From Allobogoriella deserti (GTDB lineage: Bacteria; Actinomycetota; Actinomycetes; Actinomycetales; Actinomycetaceae): DNA of 64,000 nt. The position numbers and the translations under genes were made by a program. Shown here piece by piece: positions 41,690-49,997 of this stretch. The DNA lies in NCBI RefSeq assembly GCF_042680605.1, contig NZ_JBHUEE010000002.1, forward strand, positions 558,001 to 622,000, given 5' to 3'. The notes under the pieces are model-generated. The model was not told the origin of the DNA. It made no database searches and saw only the letters and a list, made by a program, of their open reading frames with translations. Numbering within the stretch: position 1 is the stretch's first letter; every line of letters begins with the position of its first letter.

Positions 41690-42763
41690 TCACGCCGGCG
41701 CTGATCCGACCTCGCGGACCGCGACCGGTCGGTGCTCGGCCATCGACAGCATCGCGGCCTCAGCTACCCGGAGCGCGGCGAGCGCGTCCTCGGGGGTGGC
41801 GGCGTCGGCCGTCCCGGCCTGCGGCCCGCCGTCGTCACGCTCCGCCGCCACCAGGTCGACGAAGGCGCCCAGCTCCGCGCGGTAGGCCGGCAGGAACCGT
41901 TCCCAGAAGTTCTGCCATGGCGGGCCGGGCGGCGGGTCCCTGGCTCCCGGCTCGGCCGACCGCAGCGGCATGCGGTCGTCGAGTCCGATCGCGATCGTGC
42001 CGCCGGTGCCCGCCAGCTCCGCGCGGACGTCGTGCCCGGCGCCGTTGTACCGGGAGGTGTGCGCGGTGGCGATCGTGCCGTCGGTCAGGGTCAGGAGCGC
42101 GGCCGCCTCGTCGACGTCGCCGGCCTCGCCGATGTAGGCCGCGCCGCGGTTCACGCCGGTGGCGTGGACGGTCTCGATCTCCTGGCCGGTGAGCCAGCGG
42201 AGGATGTCGATGTCGTGGATGAGGCAGTCCTTGACGATGCCGCCGGAGGCCCGGATGAACTCGGCTGGGGGCGGCGTCGAGTCGCAGGTCAGCAGATGGG
42301 CTCGGCGCAGCTCCCCCAGCTCACCCGAACGCAGCGCGGCACGCGCCCGGTGGTAGCCGGCGTCGAACCGGCGGTGGAACCCGACCGTCACCGCCGCCCC
42401 GCGTGCGCGCACCTGCTCGACGATGCGGGTGGTGCCGGCGAGATCGAGCGCGATCGGCTTCTCGCACAGGATCGGCACGCCGAGCGGCAGGAACCGCTCG
42501 ATGAGGTCGGCGTGCGTCGCGGTGGCGGTCGCGATGATCAGCCCGTCGAGCGCGGCGTCGTCGAGGTCGTCCAGATCCGCCGCACGGCCGCCGACGCGGG
42601 TGGCGACGTCGTCGGCCCGGGAGCGCACCGCGTCCGCGACGACCACCTCGCCGACCCGCGGGTGCCCGGCCACCACGGCCGCGTGCTCGGCGCCGATCCG
42701 GCCGAGGCCGACGACGCCGATCCGCAGCGTGCCGGTCCCGTCCCCTCCTCGCGGGCTGCTCAC
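41690..42763 (-). CDS. Gfo/Idh/MocA oxidoreductase, inositol dehydrogenase-like
   Basis: A 357-residue NAD(P)-dependent sugar/polyol dehydrogenase. The Rossmann motif IGVVGLGRIGAEHA is near residues 15-28, and the family ExP motif is LCEKPIALD (about 102-110). The substrate domain carries GGIVKDCLIHDIDILRWLTG (in two parts GGIVKDCLIHD and IDILRWL), with the Asp-x-x-x-His-Asp type catalytic residues. The GTG start overlaps the preceding dehydrogenase stop (GTGA). As the last gene of the transport operon it probably oxidises inositol or an inositol epimer such as scyllo- or D-chiro-inositol; this is inferred from context. Confidence 0.85.
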   Translation of the reverse strand: MSSPRGGDGTGTLRIGVVGLGRIGAEHAAVVAGHPRVGEVVVADAVRSRADDVATRVGGRAADLDDLDDAALDGLIIATATATHADLIERFLPLGVPILCEKPIALDLAGTTRIVEQVRARGAAVTVGFHRRFDAGYHRARAALRSGELGELRRAHLLTCDSTPPPAEFIRASGGIVKDCLIHDIDILRWLTGQEIETVHATGVNRGAAYIGEAGDVDEAAALLTLTDGTIATAHTSRYNGAGHDVRAELAGTGGTIAIGLDDRMPLRSAEPGARDPPPGPPWQNFWERFLPAYRAELGAFVDLVAAERDDGGPQAGTADAATPEDALAALRVAEAAMLSMAEHRPVAVREVGSAPA

Positions 42764-43758
42764 CGGTACAGCTCCGGCACGGACGCCGCCGGCACGGCCA
42801 CCGACTGGCCGCTGTGCAGCGACTGCACCCCGGCGGCGGAGACGAGGTTCGCGACGTGCCCGTCCCACGCCGTCGCCCCGGTCGCGCCGCCCTCGCGGGC
42901 GGCCCCGGCCCAGGCGAGCAGCTCGCGGCGGTAGGCCTCGGCGAACCGGATGCGGAAGTCGGCGGGGACCGGGGTGCCCTGGCTGCCGGCGACGGCGTGG
43001 ACCAGCGTGCCCGGTGGCCGCAGCGCAACCGTGCCGTCGGTGCCAACCACCTCGCAGCGGATGTCGTAGCCGTAGCGGGCCGCCAGGTAGACCTCGACAC
43101 TGGCGAGGACCCGGCCGCCGTCGAGCTCGACGACGGCGAGCTGCGGGTCGCGCAGTCCCTCGCCCTGCGGGGCGCGGACGTGCACCCCGGTCACCGCGCC
43201 CCCGAGCAGCCACGGCAGCACGTCGAGCTCGTGCACCATCGAGTTGACGACCACGCTCTCGTCCGTGGCCGCCGGGTGCGGAGCGGCGTTGCGGTGGACG
43301 TTGTGCACCAGCACCGGCCGGCCCACCGCGCCCGCGGCGACGGCCTCGCGCAGGTCCAGGTAGGCCGGGTCGAACCGGCGCATGAACCCGACCGTGACGA
43401 GGCGGCGGCCCGCGGCCGACTCGGCCTCGACCACCTGCGCCGACTCCTCGGCGGTGACCCCGAGCGGCTTCTCGCACAGCACGGGCTTTCCCGCCCGGAC
43501 GCACGCGAGCACGATCTCGAGGTGCGTGGGGTCCGGCGAGCAGACGACGACGGCGTCCACGCCCGGGTCGGCTACCAGGTCCAGCGGATCGGTCGCCTCC
43601 CGGGCGGACAGGCGGGCGGCCGCCTCGGCGCCGCGGCCGGCGTCGGCGTCGTGGACGGCCGTGACGGCGGTCCCGGGCACCTGGGTGACGAGGGTGTCGA
43701 CGTGGCTGGCGCCCATCGCGCCGAGTCCGACCACGCCGACACCGAGCGGCGCGCTCAC
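42760..43758 (-). CDS. iolG: Inositol 2-dehydrogenase (Gfo/Idh/MocA family)
   Basis: A 332-residue dehydrogenase, the usual IolG length. It has the Rossmann motif GVGVVGLGAMGASH (about 6-19), the catalytic Lys in LCEKPLGVT (about 94-102), TVGFMRRFDPAYL, and NSMVHELDVLPWLLG, where a His-x-Leu-Asp element is typical of inositol dehydrogenases. It oxidises myo-inositol to scyllo-inosose with NAD. Its GTG start overlaps the transporter binding-protein stop (GTGA) and its stop overlaps the second dehydrogenase. The coupling to the ABC importer and the presence of the rest of the pathway make the assignment good. Confidence 0.85.
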   Translation of the reverse strand: MSAPLGVGVVGLGAMGASHVDTLVTQVPGTAVTAVHDADAGRGAEAAARLSAREATDPLDLVADPGVDAVVVCSPDPTHLEIVLACVRAGKPVLCEKPLGVTAEESAQVVEAESAAGRRLVTVGFMRRFDPAYLDLREAVAAGAVGRPVLVHNVHRNAAPHPAATDESVVVNSMVHELDVLPWLLGGAVTGVHVRAPQGEGLRDPQLAVVELDGGRVLASVEVYLAARYGYDIRCEVVGTDGTVALRPPGTLVHAVAGSQGTPVPADFRIRFAEAYRRELLAWAGAAREGGATGATAWDGHVANLVSAAGVQSLHSGQSVAVPAASVPELYR

Positions 43759-44783
43759 GGCGAGTCCGCCTCCTGTTCCTCGAGCTGCTGGCCGTACTCC
43801 TCGGCGTTGTCGGGCGTCACGACGGTCACGCCGGTGTCCACCCGGTCCTCGATGTCCTCGCCGTCGAGGAGCTGGACCGCCTGTTCCACGGCGGTCCTGC
43901 CCATGTCGAAGGAGTTCTGGGCGATGCTGGCGTCCAGCTCGCCGGCGAGCATCGAGTCGACCGCGTCGCTGGTGCCGTCGACGCCGATGACCGTGATGTC
44001 GTCCATCGCCACGTCGGCGGACTTGATCGCCTCCAGGGCGCCGAGCGCCATGTCGTCGTTGGCGGCGAAGACCATGTCGACGTCGGGGTTGGACTGCAGG
44101 ATGTCGGCCATCACCGAGCGGCCCTCGGCCCGGTCGGAGTTGGCGGCCAGGTCGGCGGCGACCTCGATCCCAGACCCCTCCAGGGTGTCGATGACGCCCT
44201 CGACCCGCGAGTCGGTCGACGGGTTGCCCGGCACGCCGCGGATCAGCGCGATCGAGCCGCTGTCCTGCTGTTCGAGGATGTGCTCGCCCGCGGTGACACC
44301 GGCCTGGTAGTTGTCCGTGCCGACGAAGGTCTCCTTGGCGTCCCAGCCCTCGATGTCGGTGTCCACCAGCAGGACCGGGATGTCCTGGTCCACGGCCTGC
44401 TCGAGGATCGGCTGCAGCTGCTCGGCCTGGGTCGGGGCGACGACGAGCGCGTCGACCTGCTGGGTGATGGCGGTGCGTACCTGGTCGATCTGCTCCTGGA
44501 CCTCGGTCTCGGCGGTCGCGCCCTGCAGGGACACGTCCGCGCCGGTCTCCTCGGCCGCCCGCTCGACTCCCCCGGCGACCTGCAGCCAGTACGGCGAGGA
44601 CAGCGTCTTGAGGTTGACGGCGATGGTGTGCTGCCCGCCGCCGTCTCCGCCTGCGCCGTCGTCGCCCGAACCGGCGTCGTCCCCGCCGCAGGCGGCGAGG
44701 GAGAGGGCGGCGGTCAGGGCCAGTCCGGTCAGGGCCGCGGGTGTGCGCCCGGGCCTCCGGCCGCGTGTGCGTGTCGGCCTCAT
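43755..44783 (-). CDS. ABC sugar/polyol transporter substrate-binding lipoprotein
   Basis: A 342-residue exported binding protein of the ribose/inositol type (Peripla_BP_4). The signal ends in ALSLAAC, a lipobox, followed by an acidic Gly-rich linker. The ligand-binding lobes contain LKTLSSPYWLQVAGGVERAAEETG, the repeated VDALVVAPTQAEQLQP pattern, PVLLVDTDIEG and MVFAANDDMALGALEAIK, ending VDGTSDAVDSMLAGELDASIAQNSFDMG. The ATG follows AAGGGAG. It overlaps the ATPase gene (ATGA). Context within the inositol locus makes myo-inositol the likely ligand. Confidence 0.9.
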   Translation of the reverse strand: MRPTRTRGRRPGRTPAALTGLALTAALSLAACGGDDAGSGDDGAGGDGGGQHTIAVNLKTLSSPYWLQVAGGVERAAEETGADVSLQGATAETEVQEQIDQVRTAITQQVDALVVAPTQAEQLQPILEQAVDQDIPVLLVDTDIEGWDAKETFVGTDNYQAGVTAGEHILEQQDSGSIALIRGVPGNPSTDSRVEGVIDTLEGSGIEVAADLAANSDRAEGRSVMADILQSNPDVDMVFAANDDMALGALEAIKSADVAMDDITVIGVDGTSDAVDSMLAGELDASIAQNSFDMGRTAVEQAVQLLDGEDIEDRVDTGVTVVTPDNAEEYGQQLEEQEADSP

Positions 44784-45643
44784 GGGTGGGCTCCCTTCTG
44801 TCCGGCGCCTTCCTTGGCGCCGACGATCATGGCGACCATCTCCTCGGTCGTCTCCGGGGAGGGTCGGGTGGTGCCGACGACGCGGCCCTGCCGCATGACG
44901 ACGGCGTGATCGCAGACCTGGACCACGTGGTCCATGTTGTGCGAGATGAGGACGACGGCGATGTCGTGCTCGGCGGGCAGCCGGCGCACCGTGTCCAGCA
45001 CGTTGCGGGTCTCGCGCACGCCGAGCGCGGCCGTCGGCTCGTCCAGGATGAGCACCCGGGAGGCGAACGCGCACGCCCGGGCGACGGCGATCGCCTGCCG
45101 CTGCCCGCCGGACATCAGGCCGACGTGCCCGCGCAGGTCGGGGACGTTGACCTGGAGCTTCTCGAGCCGGTCCTTGACGTCGCGCTGCATCGCCCGCCGG
45201 TCCAGCCAGCCGAGTCCGCGCATGCCGCGGATGCCGCGTGGGCGGGTGAGCTCGTGGCCGAGGTAGAGGTTGGTGACGACGTCGAGATTGTCGAAGAGCG
45301 ACAGGTCCTGGTAGACGGCCTCGATGCCGTGGTCGCGCGCGGTGGGCGGGCTGTCGATGGAGACCTCCGCGCCGTCGAGGAGGATCTGGCCCTCGTCGAG
45401 GCGGTGCACGCCGGTGATGGCCTTGATGAGGGTGGACTTGCCCGCGCCGTTGTCCCCGAGCAGGCCGACCACCTGGCCGCGGCCGACGGCGAGGTCCACC
45501 CCGGCCAGCGCCGTGACGGCGCCGAAGCGCTTGACGGCGCCGCGGACCTCGAGGACGGGCGGCTCGGCGGTCGATCGAGCGGTCGGCTCGGCCGCCACCC
45601 CGGTCGCCGTCGGCTCTGCGGTCGGTTCCGTGGGTTCACTCAT
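44780..45643 (-). CDS. ABC sugar transporter ATPase, single nucleotide-binding domain
   Basis: A 287-residue ATPase with one ABC domain: Walker A GLLGDNGAGKST (about 62-73), Q-loop region AVYQDLSLFDN, signature MSGGQRQAIAVARA, Walker B RVLILDEPTAALG and the switch His in VVLISHNMDHV. Sugar ABC ATPases are usually double-domain (about 500 aa), so this is the shorter FrcA-like type. The N-terminus (about 1-25) is Thr/Ala/Glu/Pro-rich and disordered. It overlaps the permease stop by 8 bases and the binding-protein start by 4. It energises uptake at the cytoplasmic membrane. Confidence 0.92.
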   Translation of the reverse strand: MSEPTEPTAEPTATGVAAEPTARSTAEPPVLEVRGAVKRFGAVTALAGVDLAVGRGQVVGLLGDNGAGKSTLIKAITGVHRLDEGQILLDGAEVSIDSPPTARDHGIEAVYQDLSLFDNLDVVTNLYLGHELTRPRGIRGMRGLGWLDRRAMQRDVKDRLEKLQVNVPDLRGHVGLMSGGQRQAIAVARACAFASRVLILDEPTAALGVRETRNVLDTVRRLPAEHDIAVVLISHNMDHVVQVCDHAVVMRQGRVVGTTRPSPETTEEMVAMIVGAKEGAGQKGAHP

Positions 45644-46715
45644 GCCTCGACACCTCCGGCTCCTCCGACTCCTCCGTGCGGACCGTGCGCAGTCGCGTCT
45701 CCAGGCGCGAGCGGAGCACGTCCATCTCGACGGCGATGACCACGGCGGTGCCCAGCGCCACGTACTGCCAGCTGCTCTGGACGTTCAACAGGTTCAGGCC
45801 GTTCTGGATGACGCCCAGGATGAGCGCGCCGACGAGCGTGCCGATCACCGTGCCGCGGCCACCGAAGAAGCTGGCGCCGCCGATGATGACGGCGGCGATC
45901 GCCGACAGCTCCATGAGGTTCCCGGCCGTCGGATAGGCCGAGTTGGTCTGGCCGGAGACGACGATGGCGGCGGTGCCGGCGCACATCCCGGAGAAGACGT
46001 AGACGGAGATGAGCACGCGGTCCACCGGCACGCCCACCCGCCGCGCGGCCTCGCGGTTGCCGCCGATGGCGTAGATCCACTGGCCCCAGGTGATCCGTTT
46101 CAGGATCACGCCGACGACGACGGCGAGACCGGCCACGAGCAGCACCGACAGCGGCACCTGGCCGATTCGTTCCGACCCGAGGGCGGTGACCGATTCCGGC
46201 ATGCCGGTGATGGGTTGGCCCTCGCTGACGATGAGGGCCACGCCGCGCGCGACCATGAGCATGGCCAGGGTGGGCAGGAAGGGGTGCGGCAGCTTGCCCT
46301 TGACGAAGAGCGTGCCGTTGACCCCGCCGGCCAGGCCGCCGACCAGGATCATCGACGGGATGACCAGCCAGCCGCTGACGAGGTCGAGGTCGCGGATCCA
46401 CAGCGCCGCGATGACGCTGGACATGGCGATCACCGACCCGACGGACAGGTCGATGCCGGCGGTGAGAATCACCAGCAGCTGGCCGAGCGCGAGGATGGCG
46501 ACGACGGTGGCCTCCAGGCCGACGTTGCCGAGGTTGACCGCAGTCAGGAAGACCGGGCTCAGCGCCGCCATGATCGCCACGATCAGCCCCAGCAGCAGCA
46601 CCGGCCCGAGCCGGACCACGGTGAGCGCGGCGTGCAGGCCCCGCGAGCGCCCCGGCGCCCCTCCCCCGGATGCGGGCGGCGGAGCGTCGGTTCGGCGTTG
46701 CGTGGTCGCAGTCAT
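45636..46715 (-). CDS. ABC sugar transporter permease (RbsC/FrcB type)
   Basis: A 359-residue membrane protein with about ten hydrophobic helices. It has the branched-chain-type permease features GLEATVVAILALGQLLVILTAGIDLSVGS (recognised from LGQLLVILTAGIDLSVGS) and the EAA-like loop AIGGNREAARRVGVPVDRV near residues 226-244, which contacts the ATPase. ATG at 46715 is preceded by AAGGAGG. It is the first gene of the transport and dehydrogenase operon. A GntR-type operator (46835) lies 120 bases upstream. The permease forms the channel for the binding-protein-delivered polyol. Confidence 0.93.
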   Translation of the reverse strand: MTATTQRRTDAPPPASGGGAPGRSRGLHAALTVVRLGPVLLLGLIVAIMAALSPVFLTAVNLGNVGLEATVVAILALGQLLVILTAGIDLSVGSVIAMSSVIAALWIRDLDLVSGWLVIPSMILVGGLAGGVNGTLFVKGKLPHPFLPTLAMLMVARGVALIVSEGQPITGMPESVTALGSERIGQVPLSVLLVAGLAVVVGVILKRITWGQWIYAIGGNREAARRVGVPVDRVLISVYVFSGMCAGTAAIVVSGQTNSAYPTAGNLMELSAIAAVIIGGASFFGGRGTVIGTLVGALILGVIQNGLNLLNVQSSWQYVALGTAVVIAVEMDVLRSRLETRLRTVRTEESEEPEVSRHE

Positions 46716-46834
46716 CCACAGCCTCCTTCTGCCGGGCGGTCGTCGTCGACGCACGGGCCGTGCCGGCGCCCGACGGCGGACCCGCACCTCACCGCGGACT
46801 CAGTCTTGCGCAGCGACCCACCACCGTCAACATT

Positions 46835-46844
46835 TGTCGGGACA
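46835..46844. promoter_or_regulatory. TGTCnnGACA operator in front of the transport operon
   Basis: TTTGTCGGGACATA contains the palindrome TGTC-GG-GACA. It matches the two sites around the GntR gene (54641 and 54860) and lies in the 285-bp gap upstream of the permease, so it is probably bound by the same regulator. Confidence 0.65.
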
Positions 46845-47000
46845 TACTGACCTATGGCGGGTCCGGGGCGTGGGTGCCGGCCCGGCGCGGTCGTCAGCCG
46901 GCCGGCGCCGTGGTCGCCGACAGTCTGTCCGCCGCCGGTGCCGGCGACGTGACGTGCCGGCCCGCCGTCGTCGGCCGCACCGCTGTCAGCCGGTCCGCCG

Positions 47001-47942
47001 TCATCGGATGCGGGCCAGGTGGGTGGAGCCAAGGATGTGCTCGCGGGTGCGCCGGGCGATCGGGAACGGACGGTCGGCCTCGCAGCCGTACATGTCCTGC
47101 TCGACGACGGCGACGATGTCCGGGTCGATCCGGGCGACGGCCTCGATGATCGGGCCGAGCTCGGGCACGCCGTGCGGCGGCTCGACCATGATGCCCTGGG
47201 CCACGGCCGCGGCGAAGGGCTCGTCGTTCTTCAGCACGTCGAACAGCAGCGCAGGGTCGACCTGCTTGAGGTGGAGGTAGCCGACGCGTTCAGGGCGCTC
47301 CTCGATGAGCCGAAGGCTGTCGCCGCCGTAGTAGGCGAAGTGGCCGGTGTCCAGGCACAGGTTGGTGTAGCGCGGGTCGGTCTCGTCGAGGAAGCGCAGC
47401 ACCTCGCGGGTGGTGCCGACGTGGCTGTCGGCGTGCGAGTGGAACTGCTGCTTGAGCCCGTACTCCTCGTACAACGCCTTGCCGAGACGGTCGTGGCCGG
47501 CGGCGAGCTTGGTCCACTGCTCGTCGGAAAGGGTGCGCGGCTCGAGGACCTCGCTGGTGGCGTCGCTGCGCCACAGGTCGGGGATGACCACGATGTGCTC
47601 GGCGCCGAGCTGGGCGGCGAGGCCGGCGACCTCGACCGCCTGGTCCCAGGCGCGCTGCCACTCCTCGTCGCTCTTGTGCAGGCCGGTGAAGACGGTGCCG
47701 CCGGCGAGCTGGAGGCCGCGGCCGGAGAGCTCGTCGGCGAGCCGGTGCGGGTCCGTGGGCAGGTAGCCGTAGGGGCCCAGTTCGATCCAGGTGTAACCGG
47801 CCTCGACGACCTCGTCGAGGAACCGCTGCCAGGGGATCTGGCTGGGGTCGTCCGGGAACCAGACGCCCCAGGAGCAGGGCGCGGTCCCGATGCGCAGGCC
47901 GGGGTTCTCGCGCGCGGCGGACGCGGCGGGGGCGGCGGTCAT
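47001..47942 (-). CDS. iolE: Inosose dehydratase-like TIM-barrel protein
   Basis: A 313-residue sugar phosphate isomerase/epimerase-type barrel. The start IGTAPCSWGVWFPDDPSQIPW and YTWIELGPYGYLPTDP are typical of the IolE/IolH-type proteins in actinobacterial inositol loci. Metal-binding residues appear in HIVVIPD, QQFHSHADSHVG, CLDTGHFAYYGG and the final VAVVEQDMYGCE. IolE dehydrates scyllo-inosose to a diketone. ATG follows AAGGAGA. It is the last gene of the catabolic operon, 115 bases past IolD. An inosose isomerase role (IolI/IolH) cannot be excluded. Confidence 0.8.
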   Translation of the reverse strand: MTAAPAASAARENPGLRIGTAPCSWGVWFPDDPSQIPWQRFLDEVVEAGYTWIELGPYGYLPTDPHRLADELSGRGLQLAGGTVFTGLHKSDEEWQRAWDQAVEVAGLAAQLGAEHIVVIPDLWRSDATSEVLEPRTLSDEQWTKLAAGHDRLGKALYEEYGLKQQFHSHADSHVGTTREVLRFLDETDPRYTNLCLDTGHFAYYGGDSLRLIEERPERVGYLHLKQVDPALLFDVLKNDEPFAAAVAQGIMVEPPHGVPELGPIIEAVARIDPDIVAVVEQDMYGCEADRPFPIARRTREHILGSTHLARIR

Positions 47943-48057
47943 GGTGTCTCCTTGACGTCGGGGCTGAGGTGGGCGCCGGTGCCGGTGTGTGGGTATCGAG
48001 GGCGCCGGATCGTGGGGCTCGGGCGGGCCGGGGCCCGGCTGGGCGGGCGGACGCGGG

Positions 48058-49968
48058 TCATCCGAGCAGCGGGCGCCGGCGCGCGCGTTGCTCGACGTAG
48101 GTCTCGCGGGCGGCCCGGGTGGCGTCGACGGTCGAGACGGCGGCAACGGGCACGTCCCACCAGCCCTCGCCGTCGGGGGCGGTGACGAGCGGGTCGGCGT
48201 TGATGTGGATCAGGGTCGGGCCGTCGGCGGCCTTCGCGGCGGTGAGCGCCTCGCCGAGGTCCTCGATGGCGCGCGGGGTGGGGTCGATCTCGAGGACGTC
48301 GAGGCCGTAGCTGCGAGCGTTGGCGGCGAGGTCGACGGGCAGGACGTCCCCGCGCTGGAAGTTGCGGGCGGCGGGGTCGTAGCGGCGGTACCGGGTGCCG
48401 AACCGTTCGGAGCCGACGGACTCGGAGAGGTTGCCGATGGAGGCGAACCCGTGGTTCTGCAGCAGCACCACGATGATCTTGAGGTTCTCGGCGACGGCGG
48501 TGACCAGCTCGCTGTGCAGCATGAGGTAGGAGCCGTCGCCGACCATGACGATGACGTCGCGGTCCTCGCCGGCGGCGTCGACGGCGCGCCGCACGCCCAG
48601 GCCGCCGGCGATCTCGTAGCCCATGCAGGAGTAGGCGTACTCGACGTGGTAGCCGAGCGGGTCGCGCACCCGCCACAGCTTCTGCAGGTCCCCCGGGAGG
48701 GAGCCGGCGGCCTGGACGAGGACGTCCTGCGGGTCGCTGGCGCGCTGGACGGCGCCGATGATCTCCGGCTGGCCGGGGACGTCGCGGCCGGAGGGGGTGA
48801 AGGCCTTGTCGACGACGCTGTCCCAGCCGGCCTTCTCCCGGGCGAGCTGCTCGGCGTAGCCGGCCTCGATCCGGTGGCCGGCCAGCTCGGTGGCGAGTGC
48901 CTCGATCCCGGCGCGGGCGTCGGCGACGAGCGGCAGCGCGGTGCCGTGCTTGTGGGCGTCGAACGGGGCGACGTTGAGGTTGACGAACGTGACGTCGGGG
49001 TGCTGGAAGGCGGTGCGGGACGCCGTCGTGAAGTCGCTGTAGCGGGTACCGATGCCGATGACGACGTCGGCCTTGGCGGCGGTGCGGTTCGCGGCCAGGG
49101 ATCCGGTGGCGCCGACGCCGCCGAGGTTGGCGGGGTGGTCCCAGACGAGCGCGCCGCCGCCGGCCTGGGTGGTGGCGACCGGGATGCCGGTGGTCTCGGC
49201 GAAACTGCGCAGGGCGTCCTCGGCGCCGGCGTAGAGCACGCCGCCGCCGGCGACGACGAGCGGGCGGCGGGCGCCGCGGATGGCGTCGACGGCGCGGGCG
49301 AGCGGGCCGGGCTCGGGTAGCGGGCGGCGCAGGTGCCACTCCCGCGGCGCGAGGAACTCCTCGGGGACGTCGAGGACCTCGGCCTGGACGTCCTCGGGCA
49401 GCGCGATGGTCACCGCGCCGGTCTCGGCGGGGTCGGTGAGCACCCGCATGGCGGACAGCGCGATGGAGTAGAGCTGCTCGGGGCGCTGGACGCGGTCGAA
49501 GAACTTCGACAGCGGCCGGAACGCGTCGTTGACGCTGAGGCCGGTGTCCCAGGGCTGTTCGAGTTGTTGCAGCACGGGGTCGGCGACGCGGGTGGCGAAG
49601 GTGTCGCTGGGCAGCAGCAGGGCGGGCAGCCGGTTGGTGGTGGCCAGCGCGGCGCCGGTGAGCATGTTGGTCGCGCCCGGTCCAACGGAGGCGGCCGCGG
49701 CGAAGGTGGCCCGGCGCCGGCGCATGCGCGCGTAGCCGACGGCCTGGTGGACCATGGCCTGCTCGTTGCGGGCCTGGTAGTAGGGCATGAGGTCGGGCCG
49801 GTCGTCGTTGAGCTGCTTGAGCGCCTGACCGACGCCGGCGACGTTGCCGTGGCCGAGGATGCCGATGACGCCGGGCACGGTGCGTTCGCGGATGTCGCCG
49901 TCGACGGTCCACTGGTGGGCCAGGAACTCCACGAGTGCCTGGGCCACGGTCATGCGTCGGGTGGTCAC
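48058..49968 (-). CDS. iolD: Trihydroxycyclohexane-1,2-dione hydrolase (ThDP enzyme)
   Basis: A 636-residue ThDP-dependent enzyme that opens the ring of 3D-trihydroxycyclohexane-1,2-dione to give 5-deoxyglucuronate. N-domain: MTVAQALVEFLAHQ, GILGHGNVAGVGQAL and a ThDP-binding Glu in the ARNEQAMVHQAVGYAR region. C-domain: the ThDP motif GDGSYLMLHSELVTAVAENLKIIVVLLQN, recognised here by GDGSYLM and the following Asn. Starts are ambiguous: GTG 49968 gives the ancestral-looking VTTRRMTVAQ. GTG 49986, overlapping the IolB stop, adds six residues because of an 18-bp tandem duplication. ATG 49953 is also in frame. Confidence 0.9.
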   Translation of the reverse strand: MTTRRMTVAQALVEFLAHQWTVDGDIRERTVPGVIGILGHGNVAGVGQALKQLNDDRPDLMPYYQARNEQAMVHQAVGYARMRRRRATFAAAASVGPGATNMLTGAALATTNRLPALLLPSDTFATRVADPVLQQLEQPWDTGLSVNDAFRPLSKFFDRVQRPEQLYSIALSAMRVLTDPAETGAVTIALPEDVQAEVLDVPEEFLAPREWHLRRPLPEPGPLARAVDAIRGARRPLVVAGGGVLYAGAEDALRSFAETTGIPVATTQAGGGALVWDHPANLGGVGATGSLAANRTAAKADVVIGIGTRYSDFTTASRTAFQHPDVTFVNLNVAPFDAHKHGTALPLVADARAGIEALATELAGHRIEAGYAEQLAREKAGWDSVVDKAFTPSGRDVPGQPEIIGAVQRASDPQDVLVQAAGSLPGDLQKLWRVRDPLGYHVEYAYSCMGYEIAGGLGVRRAVDAAGEDRDVIVMVGDGSYLMLHSELVTAVAENLKIIVVLLQNHGFASIGNLSESVGSERFGTRYRRYDPAARNFQRGDVLPVDLAANARSYGLDVLEIDPTPRAIEDLGEALTAAKAADGPTLIHINADPLVTAPDGEGWWDVPVAAVSTVDATRAARETYVEQRARRRPLLG

Positions 49969-49997
49969 TGCGGGTCCTCTGGTCACTGCGGGTCCTC
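49962..49997 (-). repeat. 18-bp tandem duplication covering the IolB stop and IolD start
   Basis: Two perfect tandem copies of an 18-bp unit (coding strand GAGGACCCGCAGTGACCA) are found here. Each carries a ribosome-like GAGGA and a GTG start in the same frame. The first copy contains the IolB stop TGA. The duplication therefore offers IolD two alternative starts six codons apart. Confidence 0.9.
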
